Below, in pieces: positions 1 to 6,952 of a stretch of DNA of 23,510 nt (the stretch's first letter is position 1; every line of letters begins with the position of its first letter). A program made the translations under genes and the position numbers. Source of the DNA: a virus; the IMG/VR virus record IMGVR_UViG_3300028422_001980, positions 1 to 23,510 of that record; one strand, written 5' to 3'. The notes under the pieces are model-generated. The model was given only the letters and a program-made list of their open reading frames with translations, made no database searches and was not told where the DNA came from.

Positions 1-339
1 ATGAGTATGCTTATTAATCTTGATACAAATGAAGAAATAACGCCATTTATCAGCATTTCCAGTAAGCAAGAAGTAACAAAAACAGTTCAGAAAACTCTTG
101 ACGGAGCTACTCATATTCAAAGGATAGGTCAGCCAAATATTAGCTTTGAAATTACAGCCTATGTTGATGAAGTGGGAAAAGAAAAGCTTATGTATGCAGA
201 GGATAAGGCATCACTTTTAAAGGCTGACCTTAAAAAAGGTGTGTTTTTAGGGAGGATAACATCACTCAAAGATTTTGATAGTGTCACGAGGAGTTACTAT
301 AAGGCGGTTATTACCCTTTCAAAAGAGGTAGAAGAATGA
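1..339 (+). CDS. Small phage structural (tail-associated) protein
   Basis: A 112-residue protein at the left edge. The ATG is at the first base of the window, so the upstream ribosome binding site cannot be seen and a start further left is possible; a second in-frame ATG follows at codon 3. I recognise no domain. It is hydrophilic, with no signal peptide or membrane segment. Its stop overlaps the next start in an ATGA arrangement, which indicates translational coupling to a large tail protein. Position in a tail gene string, not homology, is the reason for calling it structural. Confidence 0.55.
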   Translation: MSMLINLDTNEEITPFISISSKQEVTKTVQKTLDGATHIQRIGQPNISFEITAYVDEVGKEKLMYAEDKASLLKADLKKGVFLGRITSLKDFDSVTRSYYKAVITLSKEVEE

Positions 340-1706
340 GGATTTTGCCACAGGATTTAAAAAATAAATTACTCCAAAATATTCAAGCAGACAGTACAAA
401 TGCAAAGCCTAATTTAAGGCTGATAGCCACTCAGGCAAGTATGAACACGCTTATTTCTGAAGATATTCATAAAGGTATCTCACCAAACTTCGGTGATGTT
501 GCAGTTCGTCAGCTTGAGGGCGAAAAAAGTCCGTCACTTGCTTACGCAATCTGCATTGATAATGGAATTGCAAATGTGTATAAGCGTGATTTTCCGACAG
601 ACCTTGAGAAACCTTGGATAAAACAATGGGAGCTCGGATCTGCTAAGGAAGTTGCAATCGAATATAACGGAATTTGGACTTTGGATTCAAAGAAAAAGTG
701 GTACTACCTCAAAACTGAGGAGTACCCTTATGTTTTTTATACGGATAACAGCAATACTTTGTGGGTGCAATACTGGAATTACACTGCCACTAAATTTCAG
801 CTTGCAACTGGCGTTTCTCAAATTTCAGCCTGTCGTGCTTGGCAATCAAGTGATGATTTGAATTTAAACCAAGGGCTAGTTATTGGCTACTTAAAAGGTG
901 GGATTGTTTATTACAGGGCCTTTTGCACTGGTCAAGATGGCGTATCTCTTTGGGAAACTGAACGTGAGGTTACTACACTTGGAACAGGAAATACCTCACT
1001 TTGTGTATTCAGAACTAACGATTTTAGGGTTGGCTTCATAACAGAAAATTGTGGTGAAATTTGCTACACACTTTCAAAAAGAACCTATGCCGGGCAGAGT
1101 GTCCGACCTGAATCGGTGTATTCAGAAATTGCAGGTTGTGAGATAATATATACTCCAATCCAGTATTTATCGGCTTTTGTGGGAGATGAGAGTACAAAAA
1201 TCTTTGTGCCAAAAAATGATTGCTCTATTGAATACTACAAGGAAAAACCAGTACTTGAAATTATAGAAACAAAGCGAATTGATCCACAAACATTTGAGAT
1301 GACTTTTAATTTCAGCCTTGTTGAGAGAAACCCTCTAGAAAAGTATTTAAGCATTTCCCCGCAAGCAGAAATTTCTGAAATTGTTATAAGTGAAAACAAA
1401 ATAACTCTTACAACAGTTGATGAATTATCGAAAAATATGACGGTAGAAATAACCATACTTGAAAACAGTAGTCTTAGGTATCTGTGTCCTGAAACATCTT
1501 TTTTACTTGTTCCAACATTTACAGCAAGGTTCCCACCAGAAGCTATTGAGGACGATAGCCCGTCAATATCAGTGAATTTTATAGTTTTAAAGCTTGAAAA
1601 CAAGCAAGTGCATTACTCAACCAATTTATACGTTGAAAATTTAAGTTTAACATCAACGCTAAATTGTTCAGTTTTGGCAACGCAAGTTGGAGGAGTTCCT
1701 ATCTAG
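336..1706 (+). CDS. Large phage tail/baseplate protein, function unassigned
   Basis: A 456-residue protein starting at an ATG that overlaps the preceding stop. Residues about 90-300 are rich in Trp, Tyr and Gly with regularly spaced short strands such as TLWVQYWNYTATKFQLATG. This suggests a beta-rich fold, possibly propeller-like. The last 200 residues look like immunoglobulin-like or other beta domains that continue to the C-terminus. There is no signal peptide or catalytic motif. Between a small structural protein and a discoidin-bearing tail protein it is most likely part of the distal tail or host-contact apparatus. The fold assignment is a guess from composition. Confidence 0.55.
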   Translation: MRILPQDLKNKLLQNIQADSTNAKPNLRLIATQASMNTLISEDIHKGISPNFGDVAVRQLEGEKSPSLAYAICIDNGIANVYKRDFPTDLEKPWIKQWELGSAKEVAIEYNGIWTLDSKKKWYYLKTEEYPYVFYTDNSNTLWVQYWNYTATKFQLATGVSQISACRAWQSSDDLNLNQGLVIGYLKGGIVYYRAFCTGQDGVSLWETEREVTTLGTGNTSLCVFRTNDFRVGFITENCGEICYTLSKRTYAGQSVRPESVYSEIAGCEIIYTPIQYLSAFVGDESTKIFVPKNDCSIEYYKEKPVLEIIETKRIDPQTFEMTFNFSLVERNPLEKYLSISPQAEISEIVISENKITLTTVDELSKNMTVEITILENSSLRYLCPETSFLLVPTFTARFPPEAIEDDSPSISVNFIVLKLENKQVHYSTNLYVENLSLTSTLNCSVLATQVGGVPI

Positions 1707-1817
1707 CCGGAGTGCCTCCGGTGGCATTTCACCGCCATACAAAAATAGTTGCGGTTATAATTTTGCTTAAGGCGGTGGACTAAATTTCAATAAAACTAAC
1801 AAAAAGGGGGTCTTAAA
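1707..1817 (+). promoter_or_regulatory. Structured 111-base leader between two tail genes
   Basis: This gap is unusual because neighbouring tail genes overlap. It begins immediately after a TAG stop with a perfect hairpin, CCGGAG (1707-1712) against CTCCGG (1716-1721), loop TGC. CGGTG (1719-1723) can pair with CACCG (1730-1734). Alternatively CACCGCC (1730-1736) can pair with GGCGGTG (1771-1777). The last two pairings exclude each other. A GGGGG-containing ribosome binding site precedes the ATG at 1818. It could be a processing site, attenuator or translational leader. The pairings are visible; any function is inferred. Confidence 0.4.
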
Positions 1818-3323
1818 ATGACAATTAAACCAATAATCCACAACCGATTTGACATTGAGGTTAGGGATAGTAAGACTAATCAGCTCAAGCAGAAGGCTGT
1901 TTCATACAACATTGTTCTGGATAAGTTTTTTAATTATCTTGTTAATAAGCAAAAGAAAATGGCATATATCCACGTTGGCACAGGAACAGGTACTCCAACA
2001 ATTGAGAGAACTCAGCTTTTTACTTTCTTGGGAGCAAAATCAACATCAGTTGTTGAAACTCAGAAAGCCTATCCGGTTAGCTTTATTAGACGTTCGATAG
2101 TGCTTTCCCCGTCAGATTTTGTTGGTGCAAAAATTACTGAAGTCGGACTTGGTGCAAGTCAGTATGCAAGTGACCTTGTAACCCACTCAATGCTCAAGGA
2201 CAGTGAGGGAAACCAGATTGCTATTGAGAAAACTGACACCGATGTGATAACAATTTACTCGACTTTTTATCTCACAATGAGCCAGAATGATGAGGATTAT
2301 GTTCTGCCTACACCTGCAAACAATGCAATAATTTGGGCAGTTTTGGAGGACGTATATTTAAACGCAACTGTAACAATGGGCGCTTTTAGCAATTTACAAA
2401 CAGCTGATGAGCTGGCAATCAAAGCAATTTCATCAAAAACTAACATTTATCCGTCAGGCGATTATGCAAACAAAAAGTGGAATTTTGCTGTCACACGTTG
2501 GAATTACAATGAGGCAAATGGACACATAATCAGTTCAATCGGTTCACCAAATTATGCAGCGTGGAAGCTACCGAATGCAGATATTTTCCCTCAAATTACA
2601 CTATCAAATATGACTGTTGGAACTGGTGACGGTGAAACAGTAGAGTTTAATTGTCCTATTCCAAAAGTCGTGGAAAACAGTGAGGTTATCCGAGTAAATG
2701 GGGTTACACAGCAACGTGGGACAGATTACACCTTTGATTATGAAAACAATTTTGCTGAGTATCCTGAGTTGTTTATAAGTTCTGATAACAATAATTTTGA
2801 TATTAGTGGTGGGTATAACGCAAATTATTTAGGGCGTGACTTTTTTGGCTGGAATGGAGTTAATAAAAAGCCTAGTTTAGGTGCAAACGGGAGTAGTCCT
2901 ATCGTTTTGGATTTTAGGGAAGCAGTAAAAATCAACAGATTTAAGTTTCCACAATGCTTTACTCCGAATTATAGTGGTGGAAGTAGCGAGATCACTCTAA
3001 AGCTTGAGTATTCAACCGACGGAGCTACTTGGAATGAAGTGGTTAATAAGTATTATGCCAGTATGTATACAGCGACCGATAACATCAGCTTTGAACCCAT
3101 AACAGCTCGTTATTGGAGATTTTATGCAATAGCCTCTGCTGGTGTGGGCGCAGCTACTTCACCGAATTTGATGCTTGGTTACACTTCCCCAGGGATTGTT
3201 TTTACAACCCCACCGTCAAATGGAGCGACAATTGAGATGGATTGCAAAATCGACAGACCAATTAAAAATGAAAACTGGGTGCTTGATTTTGGGTTTAGTG
3301 TGCAGTTTGAACGCGGGAGTTAG
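1818..3323 (+). CDS. Phage tail/baseplate protein with inserted discoidin-like domain
   Basis: A 501-residue protein with a strong ribosome binding site ahead of its ATG. The N-terminal 250 residues resemble tail-fibre or baseplate proteins. Residues about 265-311 read like a small beta domain (VIRVNGVTQQRGTDYTFDY), and this fold seems to resume near residue 458 (IVFTTPPSNGATI). Between them lies roughly 145 residues resembling a discoidin / F5/8 type C domain, with the typical LKLEYSTDGATWNEV strand and ARYWRFYA near its end. Discoidin domains bind glycans or cell surfaces, so this is a plausible receptor-binding module. It stops one base before the next gene's start. The tail role is firm by context; the ligand is unknown. 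Confidence 0.7.
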   Translation: MTIKPIIHNRFDIEVRDSKTNQLKQKAVSYNIVLDKFFNYLVNKQKKMAYIHVGTGTGTPTIERTQLFTFLGAKSTSVVETQKAYPVSFIRRSIVLSPSDFVGAKITEVGLGASQYASDLVTHSMLKDSEGNQIAIEKTDTDVITIYSTFYLTMSQNDEDYVLPTPANNAIIWAVLEDVYLNATVTMGAFSNLQTADELAIKAISSKTNIYPSGDYANKKWNFAVTRWNYNEANGHIISSIGSPNYAAWKLPNADIFPQITLSNMTVGTGDGETVEFNCPIPKVVENSEVIRVNGVTQQRGTDYTFDYENNFAEYPELFISSDNNNFDISGGYNANYLGRDFFGWNGVNKKPSLGANGSSPIVLDFREAVKINRFKFPQCFTPNYSGGSSEITLKLEYSTDGATWNEVVNKYYASMYTATDNISFEPITARYWRFYAIASAGVGAATSPNLMLGYTSPGIVFTTPPSNGATIEMDCKIDRPIKNENWVLDFGFSVQFERGS

Positions 3324-3324
3324 T

Positions 3325-4647
3325 ATGATTTTAGAATTTGAATATACAGAAAGCCTTGGAGTTGGTTCATCACCACAGGTTCTGCACATGATGGATAATG
3401 GTTTCAGAGTGATTTATTTAAACCAAAATAATGATGTTTGTGTAAAGGTTACTTTCCCAGAACTCGGACTTTACAATAATTTATCGTGGAAAGAAAAAGG
3501 GCGAATGTCACCCGATGAAAATGTTTCATTCCCTCAGCTTAAAAAGGTAGCACACTATGGTGGCTACGGTTTTTGGAGCAGTGCTGGCAACCACAAATTT
3601 GTTATGTATATGCTACCAGTTGACATTTCTCACACAGTTATTGACGGAAGTATTTCAATTTCAAAGGACACACCAGTGACTTCTGCAAGTGTAAACTTGC
3701 AGAATATAAATGGCTTTTTGCTTAAAAGAAGTCGCTCAATTGTTGCACCAAACGCAAAGCTTGAATTCTACATTTCCTTTGGTGACAGTGATGAAATTTC
3801 AATTGGACAGTTTTATGTGGATAGGGTTTCAACGTCAATCCCAGAAAACAATCTGTCAGTTTCTGCTCGCAATTCTATCGGAAAGCTTTTAAAAGAGCAA
3901 ACCTTTGATGAAAGTTATACCTTTAATAAAGGGACGTTGCAAGAAAACCTCGAGGACATATTAAAGCTTGCTGAAATTGAAGACTATTTTGTTGGAGATA
4001 GTGGCAAGGCTTGGAGTTTATCTTTTGAGCCACAAACTACACTCTTAGACGGCATAACTGAAGTAATTAAGCTTTTAAATAACTGGCAGATTGCAGAAAA
4101 CTCAGATGGGGTTGTCGGCATTTCAAGAAATGAGGATGCAAGATTTGATGTTGCGTCAACCTATCTTTTTGAGCGTGACAAAACTTGTTTTAATTATAGC
4201 ACAGAATATTCTGACGAGCAGACTTACAACAGAATTTGCGTGTCCTGCAAAGAGCCGAGCAATCAACTTTTGCTTGAACTCCCACCTCACAAGCTATGGG
4301 TTTCACCAATGCACAAGACTTTGTATGTAAATGTTCCCGACGGAACAAGCTTTGCAGAGCTTACTGAGTATGCAAATAATCTTATTACCAGTATTTCAAA
4401 TGCTGGCAGAATTGAAACTTTTGCATCAAAGTTTACACCTCAGATGGTAATTGGTGATGAGATTAAAATGGTTGAGGATGATGTTGTTATCGGAACGGTT
4501 ACGTCAGTAAAGCACACACTCGGCAATAAAGGCTTTTATACGGAGTTTACGATTGACAGTTCTGGGCGAAAGGGTAAGCCTTTGCTCAAAGATTATTTAA
4601 ACAAAATTACAGGCAATAAAACGCTGAATGGCGTAACAATTACATGA
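3325..4647 (+). CDS. Phage tail hub / endopeptidase-like tail protein
   Basis: A 440-residue protein. I take the ATG at 3325, one base after the upstream stop and preceded by GGGAG; an open frame extends further left but only through the previous gene. Residues about 100-330 (ASVNLQNINGFLLKRSRSI, then IGQFYVDRVS and LLDGITEVIKLLNNWQI) resemble the hub-like N-terminal region of siphovirus tail-associated proteins. It ends in a short basic segment, NKITGNKTLNGVTIT. The 3' end is duplicated 533 bases downstream as a 41-base repeat, and the duplicate carries what looks like the ancestral stop codon. The hub assignment is by resemblance and gene order. Confidence 0.6.
   Translation: MILEFEYTESLGVGSSPQVLHMMDNGFRVIYLNQNNDVCVKVTFPELGLYNNLSWKEKGRMSPDENVSFPQLKKVAHYGGYGFWSSAGNHKFVMYMLPVDISHTVIDGSISISKDTPVTSASVNLQNINGFLLKRSRSIVAPNAKLEFYISFGDSDEISIGQFYVDRVSTSIPENNLSVSARNSIGKLLKEQTFDESYTFNKGTLQENLEDILKLAEIEDYFVGDSGKAWSLSFEPQTTLLDGITEVIKLLNNWQIAENSDGVVGISRNEDARFDVASTYLFERDKTCFNYSTEYSDEQTYNRICVSCKEPSNQLLLELPPHKLWVSPMHKTLYVNVPDGTSFAELTEYANNLITSISNAGRIETFASKFTPQMVIGDEIKMVEDDVVIGTVTSVKHTLGNKGFYTEFTIDSSGRKGKPLLKDYLNKITGNKTLNGVTIT
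4602..4642 (+). repeat. 41-base direct repeat, copy 1 (inside the tail hub gene)
   Basis: This copy matches 5135-5175 with one mismatch (T at the end of AGGCAAT versus C in AGGCAAC). It encodes KITGNKTLNGVTI at the C-terminus of the tail protein. The two copies bracket the backwards membrane-protein gene. Confidence 0.9.
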
Positions 4648-4683
4648 AATAGAACAATTTAAAGAACTCGTTTTGTTGAACCA

Positions 4684-5043
4684 TTAAGATAAATATACGA
4701 ATAGTGGCACTAAGAGAACCCAAATTATATGAGAAATATTGATAAGAAAATATATTATTACTGCTCCATTTATAATGAAATTTGATTGTTTAAGCTGCTT
4801 ATCTGTTGCCTTTTGCATTCTTTTAAATAAATACAATATTAGTATTGCTGGTAATATCGATTTTAGTGCTAGACTCCCTAGTGGGTTTTGAACAGTAGAG
4901 GCCATTAATGAATTTGCTTCCTTGTAGAACCCTGTATTTAATAAAAAAAGAGTAAAAATAATATCGGTTAAATTGAGTAGGTAAAGTAGTATAAGTTTTT
5001 TTTTAATTATTTCAAAGCTATATTTTCTTAAAAAATTAATCAT
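4684..5043 (-). CDS. Small membrane protein, DUF5658-like (inserted cargo)
   Basis: A 119-residue protein on the strand opposite to every neighbour. I choose the ATG at 5043 because an AGAGGTG ribosome binding site sits six bases ahead of it; an in-frame GTG three codons earlier is part of that site. It has three hydrophobic segments (about 17-37, 57-74 and 89-118) joined by a basic loop. The LNLTDIIFTLFLLNTG stretch followed by KEANSLM resembles DUF5658 small membrane proteins, whose function is unknown. The gene looks more AT-rich than its flanks. A 41-base duplication brackets it, so it looks like a phage cargo (moron) gene. A lysis-related or superinfection-exclusion role is possible but unsupported. 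Confidence 0.65.
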   Translation of the reverse strand: MINFLRKYSFEIIKKKLILLYLLNLTDIIFTLFLLNTGFYKEANSLMASTVQNPLGSLALKSILPAILILYLFKRMQKATDKQLKQSNFIINGAVIIYFLINISHIIWVLLVPLFVYLS

Positions 5044-5126
5044 TTTTAACACCTCTGTTGAAAATTATTGTCTATTATCTTATAAGATAAACAACAAATA
5101 TAGAGAAGTGATATAAAATTTTAATA

Positions 5127-5180
5127 GATTTAATCAAAATTACAGGCAACAAAACGCTGAATGGCGTAACAATTAATTAG
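5127..5180 (+). pseudogene. Leftover 3' end of the tail hub gene
   Basis: Read in frame, this stretch gives DLIKITGNKTLNGVTIN followed by TAG. The functional tail gene ends with LNKITGNKTLNGVTIT and TGA. The remnant lies 14 bases before the holin ATG, which is normal operon spacing. It is probably the original end of the tail gene, left behind when the DUF5658-like gene was inserted. Confidence 0.75.
5135..5175 (+). repeat. 41-base direct repeat, copy 2
   Basis: Second copy of the repeat at 4602-4642, with 40 of 41 bases identical. The start-to-start distance is 533 bases. No inverted termini or transposase lies between the copies, so this is not a classical insertion sequence. Confidence 0.9.
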
Positions 5181-5194
5181 AAAGAAGGGGTTTT

Positions 5195-5602
5195 ATGAAA
5201 GAAGTATGGTCTTGGATTCAGATAGCTTTGACGGCTATCGGTGGGTTTATTGGAGGGTTCTTGGGAGGAGTTGATGGCTTTTTGTATGCGTTAATTGCAT
5301 TTGTGGTCATTGACTACATAACTGGGGTTATGGTAGGAATAACGCAGAAAAAGCTGTCAAGCGAGGTCGGGTTTAAAGGAATATGCAAAAAGGTGCTGAT
5401 ATTCTTGCTCGTGGGAGTTGGGAGCATAATTGATACAAAGATACTTGGTGAAGGCAATGCCCTGAGAACGGCATCTGTCTTTTTTTATTTATCGAATGAG
5501 GGCATTTCAATTATTGAGAATGTCGCAATTATAGGACTTCCAATACCTCAAAAGCTAAAGGATGTTTTGGAACAGTTAAATGATAATAAGGGAGAAAAAT
5601 AA
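5195..5602 (+). CDS. Phage holin, TcdE/Phage_holin_4_1 type
   Basis: A 135-residue inner-membrane protein that should form the lesion letting the endolysin reach the wall at lysis. It has hydrophobic segments at about 8-24, 28-48 and 67-80. It also carries the family signatures DYITG (40-44), the SEVGFKGICKK loop (56-66) and SNEGISIIENV (100-110). Length fits the family. The ATG is preceded by AGAAAGAAGGGG. The stop lies two bases before the amidase start, the standard holin-endolysin pair. Confidence in the family is high. Confidence 0.9.
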   Translation: MKEVWSWIQIALTAIGGFIGGFLGGVDGFLYALIAFVVIDYITGVMVGITQKKLSSEVGFKGICKKVLIFLLVGVGSIIDTKILGEGNALRTASVFFYLSNEGISIIENVAIIGLPIPQKLKDVLEQLNDNKGEK

Positions 5603-5604
5603 TC

Positions 5605-6312
5605 ATGAAAATATATTTATCACCAAGCAATCAACCACAGAATTTATATTGTGTCGGAGGAACAAACGAAAAAGCACAGATGGAGGCTGTGGCTCACAAG
5701 GTCAAGGCAATTATTGATAGCGAATATGTGTGCGAAACTGTTATGGCAAGCTTGAATACTGACATTAATTTTAGAGCAATTGAAGCAAAAAACAATGGCT
5801 GTAATGTGTATCTTGCAATTCACTCAAATGCTGGGTGTTCAACGGCAAGCGGTGCAATTGCACTTTATCACCCAAGCAACGCTACATCAAAGACTTTTGC
5901 AACCAATCTTGTAGCAGAATTAAATGCAGCTTGTCCTATAAAATCAAACCGCAGTAGTGCTATCGTCAATGGAATGTCAGCTTTTAACGGTCAAGGTTAT
6001 GGTGAGGTCAGAATGCCAACGCAAAATGGTATGGTTTCTGTTCTTGTTGAAACGGATTTCCACGATAATCCGAATACTGCAAGTTGGATTATTAATAACA
6101 AGGATACAATAGCTAGAGCCCTTGTTACTGGAATTGCAAAGACTTTTGGGATTACAAAAAAGCAAGCTGCACCAGTGCCGCAATCCGTGCCTGTTTCTAC
6201 CGGAAAGCTATACAAGGTTCAGGTTGGAGCTTATTCAGTTAAAGCTAATGCTGACAATATGCTCGCAAAACTAAAACAATCCGGGTTTGATGGATATATA
6301 AAATTTGAATAA
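5605..6312 (+). CDS. N-acetylmuramoyl-L-alanine amidase endolysin (Amidase_3 type)
   Basis: A 235-residue phage lysin predicted to cut the amide bond between muramic acid and the stem peptide. The catalytic domain spans about 1-176. Visible residues are Glu22 (TNEKAQ) and His73 (AIHSN) as probable zinc ligands, and Glu149 (LVETDFHDN) as probable catalytic acid. The usual first His of this family is not evident; the N-terminus reads YLSPSNQ, as in a clostridial subgroup. Residues about 201-235 (LYKVQVGAYSVKANADNML) form a short SPOR-like wall-binding tail. There is no signal peptide, in line with holin-dependent release. An intrinsic terminator follows. Confidence 0.88.
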   Translation: MKIYLSPSNQPQNLYCVGGTNEKAQMEAVAHKVKAIIDSEYVCETVMASLNTDINFRAIEAKNNGCNVYLAIHSNAGCSTASGAIALYHPSNATSKTFATNLVAELNAACPIKSNRSSAIVNGMSAFNGQGYGEVRMPTQNGMVSVLVETDFHDNPNTASWIINNKDTIARALVTGIAKTFGITKKQAAPVPQSVPVSTGKLYKVQVGAYSVKANADNMLAKLKQSGFDGYIKFE

Positions 6313-6317
6313 CAATT

Positions 6318-6368
6318 ATTGCTCATTGAGGATTTTTCTTCAGTGAGCAATATTTTTTTTATTTTTTT
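6318..6368 (+). terminator. Intrinsic terminator closing the lysis module
   Basis: ATTGCTCATTG (from 6318) pairs with the arm ending CAGTGAGCAAT (to 6351), with wobble pairs near the loop. It is followed by a long T-rich tail. It ends the late operon just after the amidase stop. Confidence 0.85.
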
Positions 6369-6370
6369 AT

Positions 6371-6416
6371 AAAACGTCCTTTTTTACTTTCTCCCAAGGC
6401 TACAAGGTAGAGGGCA
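6371..6416 (+). ncRNA. Conserved RNA hairpin element, copy 1 (upstream of the DUF2800 operon)
   Basis: AAAACGTCCT, then 15 bases, then the loop AAGGCTACAA and a 3' arm beginning GGTAGAGGG. The 5' arm pairs with the 3' arm over about 9 of 11 positions including two wobbles. A second copy at 10715-10760 has the same spacing, a nearly identical loop, and different but compensated stem bases. It may correspond to the Bacillota RNA motif reported upstream of DUF2800 genes, but I cannot confirm that identity. It lies in the leader of the replication operon, 34 bases before the first start codon. Confidence 0.6.
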
Positions 6417-6449
6417 AAAACTAAACGCTCTCGGAAAGAGGTGAAAGAC

Positions 6450-6656
6450 ATGAAGCACAATTTAAAAATCAGTGTTTCAAAATATCCGCAGAATGGTGGA
6501 ATAGTGTCTTGCCGCAATGTCACCATCAGAGAGCGTGTTTTGCGTTTTCTCTTAGGAAGCAAGCAGCAAATGACTATCCTTGTGCCTGGTGATACCGTAC
6601 AGCAACTAACCATTTGTGAATTTAAGGAAGGAGGTAAAGTTTATGAGCAAGGTTAA
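6450..6656 (+). CDS. Small conserved phage protein of unknown function
   Basis: A 68-residue protein, first gene of the replication cassette. I take the ATG at 6450, behind AAAGAGGTG. A small hairpin, CTCT-CGGAA-AGAG, overlaps that ribosome binding site. The protein is basic and strand-rich (CRNVTIRERVLRFLLG, ILVPGDTVQQLTICEF) with no recognised domain. Its end overlaps the next gene's start by 14 bases. Gene position suggests an early replication or regulatory accessory protein. Confidence 0.6.
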   Translation: MKHNLKISVSKYPQNGGIVSCRNVTIRERVLRFLLGSKQQMTILVPGDTVQQLTICEFKEGGKVYEQG

Positions 6657-6951
6657 ATTGTTACTTGATGTTGTTTCCGATATGCGTTCTTTGGCTGACA
6701 GTATACAAGCTGTTTGTAATGCAATGGCAGAAAACGAATCTGAGAAAAAATCTGAGCCTGTTGTATCTGAAAAAAAGACAAAACAGCCAGAAGTTACACT
6801 CGAGGAAGTCAGAGCCGTGCTTGCTGATAAAAGTAGGCTCGGCAAGACCGCTGAGGTGCGTGAACTTATTCAAAAATACGGTGCTGACAAATTAAGTGAA
6901 GTTCCGAAAGCGAATTATGCTGACATCTTAAAAGATGCGGAGGTGCTTTAA
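6643..6951 (+). CDS. Small acidic phage protein preceding DUF2800
   Basis: A 102-residue protein starting at the ATG behind GGAAGGAGG. The N-terminal third is helical, the middle is a charged linker (residues 27-48), and residues 50-102 form a compact helical segment, VTLEEVRAVLADKSRLG then KYGADKLSEVP. Similar phage proteins are sometimes annotated as putative Rrp5 rRNA biogenesis proteins, which is probably misleading. It lies one base upstream of the DUF2800 start region and is surely co-translated with it. The role is unknown; binding to a replication partner through the C-terminal segment is only a guess. Confidence 0.65.
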   Translation: MSKVKLLLDVVSDMRSLADSIQAVCNAMAENESEKKSEPVVSEKKTKQPEVTLEEVRAVLADKSRLGKTAEVRELIQKYGADKLSEVPKANYADILKDAEVL

Positions 6952-6952
6952 T

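Noticed and set aside
1707-1817. Diversity-generating retroelement signature near the tail gene (hairpin after a variable region)
   Set aside because: No reverse transcriptase, template repeat or adenine-biased variable repeat is found in the window, and the hairpin precedes rather than follows the candidate target gene.
4602-5180. Insertion sequence bounded by target-site duplications
   Set aside because: The 41-base repeats are far too long for a typical target duplication and are coding sequence of the tail gene. There are no terminal inverted repeats or transposase between them.
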